Below, piece by piece: positions 62,584 to 64,000 of a DNA stretch of 64,000 nt. How positions within the stretch are numbered: position 1 is the first letter of the stretch; every line of letters begins with the position of its first letter. The DNA comes from Solwaraspora sp. WMMA2065 (GTDB taxonomy: Bacteria > Actinomycetota > Actinomycetes > Mycobacteriales > Micromonosporaceae), in the NCBI RefSeq assembly GCF_030345075.1, contig NZ_CP128361.1, positions 5,208,001 to 5,272,000 on the forward strand, written 5' to 3'. Position numbers and translations under genes: made by a program. The notes under the pieces are model-generated. The model saw only the letters and a program-made list of their open reading frames with translations. It was not told the DNA's origin and ran no database searches.

Positions 62584-64000
62584 ACAGGCACCTGGCCAGG
62601 GTGGTCCTGACCGGGCTGGCGACGCTTGTCGCGGTGACGGCGGCGACCACGGAGATGGTCACCGAGCGTCGGCCCGCACGGGCCACGCCGGCCGATTCGC
62701 AGGAGCAACCGTACGTCCTCTACTACACGGTGATGGCGTCGTACCAGGGCAAGCCGGAATCCCTCTGGTCAGTCGCCGAGCGGTTCCTCGGCGACGCCGA
62801 GCGCGCCGGCGAAATCCTGGCACTCAACGCCGGGCGGCAGCAGCCGGACGGCGGGCGGCTGAGCGATCCCGGGCAACTGAACGAAGGCTGGCACCTCGTG
62901 CTGCCCTGGGACGCGATCGGCACCGGACTGCGACACGGTGCACTGCCGACGACAACGGCTGCGGAACCTGGCGCGACGGCATCGCCGGAACCGGCTGGTT
63001 CGCCCAAACCGGCTGATTCGCCCAGGCCGTCCGGATCGCTCAACCGCCCGGCCGGCCCGGCCAGCGCTCCGGTGCGGAGCACGGCGCCCCCCGCCGGCGA
63101 ACCAACGGGTTCCGGCTCCACAGCGTCCGACCACACCGGCTGCCGGCCGGCTGCGGTAGCGGACCCACCGGCCGACTCGAACTGGGGACAGCAGTTGGTC
63201 GCGCCGCAGCGGGTGTGGCGGACCGCCACCGGTGCCGGCGTTTCGGTGGCTGTCGTCGATTCGGGTGTCGCAGCGGGTCGGCCGGAACTCGGTGACCGGC
63301 TCGGCCGAGGCGTCGACATCGTATCCGGCAGAGGTCAGGGCGACACCGACTGCGTCGGCTCGGGTACGGCGCTCGCGGGTATCGTCGCAGCCGACGACGG
63401 GAGAGCCGGCGACCTGGTCGGGGTGGCGCCCAAAGCCGTCGTCATCCCGGTGCGGCTGGTGGACCGGGGCGTCGCGGCGAGCCCACCGGCAGCCGTGACC
63501 GCCATCGAGGTCGCGGTGGCCACCGGGGCGAAGGTGATCCTGCTCGGTGTGTCCGTCGATGTCGCTGACCCTTCGGTCCGTTCCGCGATCGACGAAGCGA
63601 TCGGCTGGGGCGCAGTCGTGGTGGCACCGGCCCCAGCCGCCGAACCGGCGATCACTTCCGGGGACGGCCTGCTCCGCGTTGGCGGCCTCGGCCCCGACCA
63701 GCGACCGATCGCCGACTACCCGGCCGGCTCGGTGGACCTGCTCGCGCCGGCGGCCGGCATCCGTAGCATCAGCGCGACCGGCACCGGAGCCCACGTAGGC
63801 ACCGGTCCGGAGTACGCCGCCGCGTTCGTCGCCGGTGCGGCGGCGCTGGTGCGTTCGGCCCATCCCGGACTGTCCGGGGAACAGACCGGCCGGCAGCTCG
63901 TCGTGTCCGCCGACCGGCCGGCCGATGCCGGCCCGGAGAGCGTCGGGCGGCTCGATCCGTACGCGGCGGTCACCGGCCGGCTGGTCGATGAAAGGCTGCC
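62580..64000 (+). CDS. Subtilase-like (S8/mycosin-like) protein with LysM-like domain, catalytic residues missing; cut by window end
   Basis: At least 473 residues from GTG 62580. A signal region is followed by a LysM-like stretch (YTVMASYQGKPESLWSVAERFLGDAER), a Pro/Ser linker and an S8-type domain. Asp227 (VAVVDSGV) is retained, but the His of GHGT is Ser261 (VGSGTALAGI), and the Ser of GTS-A is absent in GTGPEYAAAFVAG (Glu411 nearby). The oxyanion Asn also seems missing. So it is likely a pseudoprotease. Its 3' end lies beyond the window. Confidence 0.75.
   Translation, partial: MNRHLARVVLTGLATLVAVTAATTEMVTERRPARATPADSQEQPYVLYYTVMASYQGKPESLWSVAERFLGDAERAGEILALNAGRQQPDGGRLSDPGQLNEGWHLVLPWDAIGTGLRHGALPTTTAAEPGATASPEPAGSPKPADSPRPSGSLNRPAGPASAPVRSTAPPAGEPTGSGSTASDHTGCRPAAVADPPADSNWGQQLVAPQRVWRTATGAGVSVAVVDSGVAAGRPELGDRLGRGVDIVSGRGQGDTDCVGSGTALAGIVAADDGRAGDLVGVAPKAVVIPVRLVDRGVAASPPAAVTAIEVAVATGAKVILLGVSVDVADPSVRSAIDEAIGWGAVVVAPAPAAEPAITSGDGLLRVGGLGPDQRPIADYPAGSVDLLAPAAGIRSISATGTGAHVGTGPEYAAAFVAGAAALVRSAHPGLSGEQTGRQLVVSADRPADAGPESVGRLDPYAAVTGRLVDERL

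Overview
This is a high-GC actinobacterial chromosome segment. Codon bias, secreted housekeeping enzymes, ECF sigma and SARP regulators, and a nocathiacin-type thiopeptide locus suggest a Micromonosporaceae-like organism; this is inference, because no rRNA or other marker gene lies in the window.

Layout. (1) 1-17633 is ordinary chromosome: a partial GH3 glycosidase, a glycosyltransferase, a GH15 enzyme, an ECF sigma factor with a membrane-anchored partner, an I36-type inhibitor beside a trypsin-like protease, a SpoIIE phosphatase, an LtrA protein, and a copper locus (copZ, copA, csoR with two CsoR-type operators, a redoxin lipoprotein and ccdA). (2) 17669-20918 is a gene graveyard: a frameshifted SARP, an alpha/beta-hydrolase tail, a frameshifted PKS ketosynthase fragment lacking its AT, and an internally deleted isochorismate synthase, followed by an intact DhbA/EntA-like dehydrogenase. 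(3) 22141-48250 is a complete nosiheptide/nocathiacin-type thiopeptide cluster. The precursor core is SCTTCECSCSCSS. It has split dehydratase, YcaO and partner, azoline dehydrogenase, pyridine synthase, the 3-methyl-2-indolic-acid side-ring pathway (NosL, I, J, K, N homologues), a NosA-like C-terminal processing enzyme, four P450s, a SARP regulator, and a tailoring operon (glycosyltransferase, sugar epimerase/decarboxylase, two methyltransferases). (4) 48763-58438 looks like a second, unfamiliar RiPP-like locus. A minus-strand operon encodes a ferritin-like diiron protein, a 27-30 residue Lys-rich peptide with one Cys, a B12-binding radical SAM RiPP methyltransferase, a DUF5825-like protein and a P450. 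Divergent from it are an MFS exporter, a thiamine-dependent E1 alpha/beta pair and a class III aminotransferase. (5) 58909-64000 encodes secreted proteins: a seven-repeat RCC1-like protein, a lysozyme-like/ricin-lectin protein, and a subtilase-like protein (cut by the window end). The last two appear to lack catalytic residues.

How the genes work together. In the thiopeptide cluster the precursor is cyclised by the YcaO/partner pair, oxidised by the dehydrogenase, dehydrated by the split LanB, and closed to the pyridine by the NosO homologue. NosL converts Trp to methylindolic acid, and NosI/J/K activate and transfer it. NosN adds the one-carbon bridge. P450s and the sugar operon then decorate the product. 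Both RiPP precursor genes are separated from the next downstream radical SAM gene by a perfect hairpin, which would favour high precursor expression.
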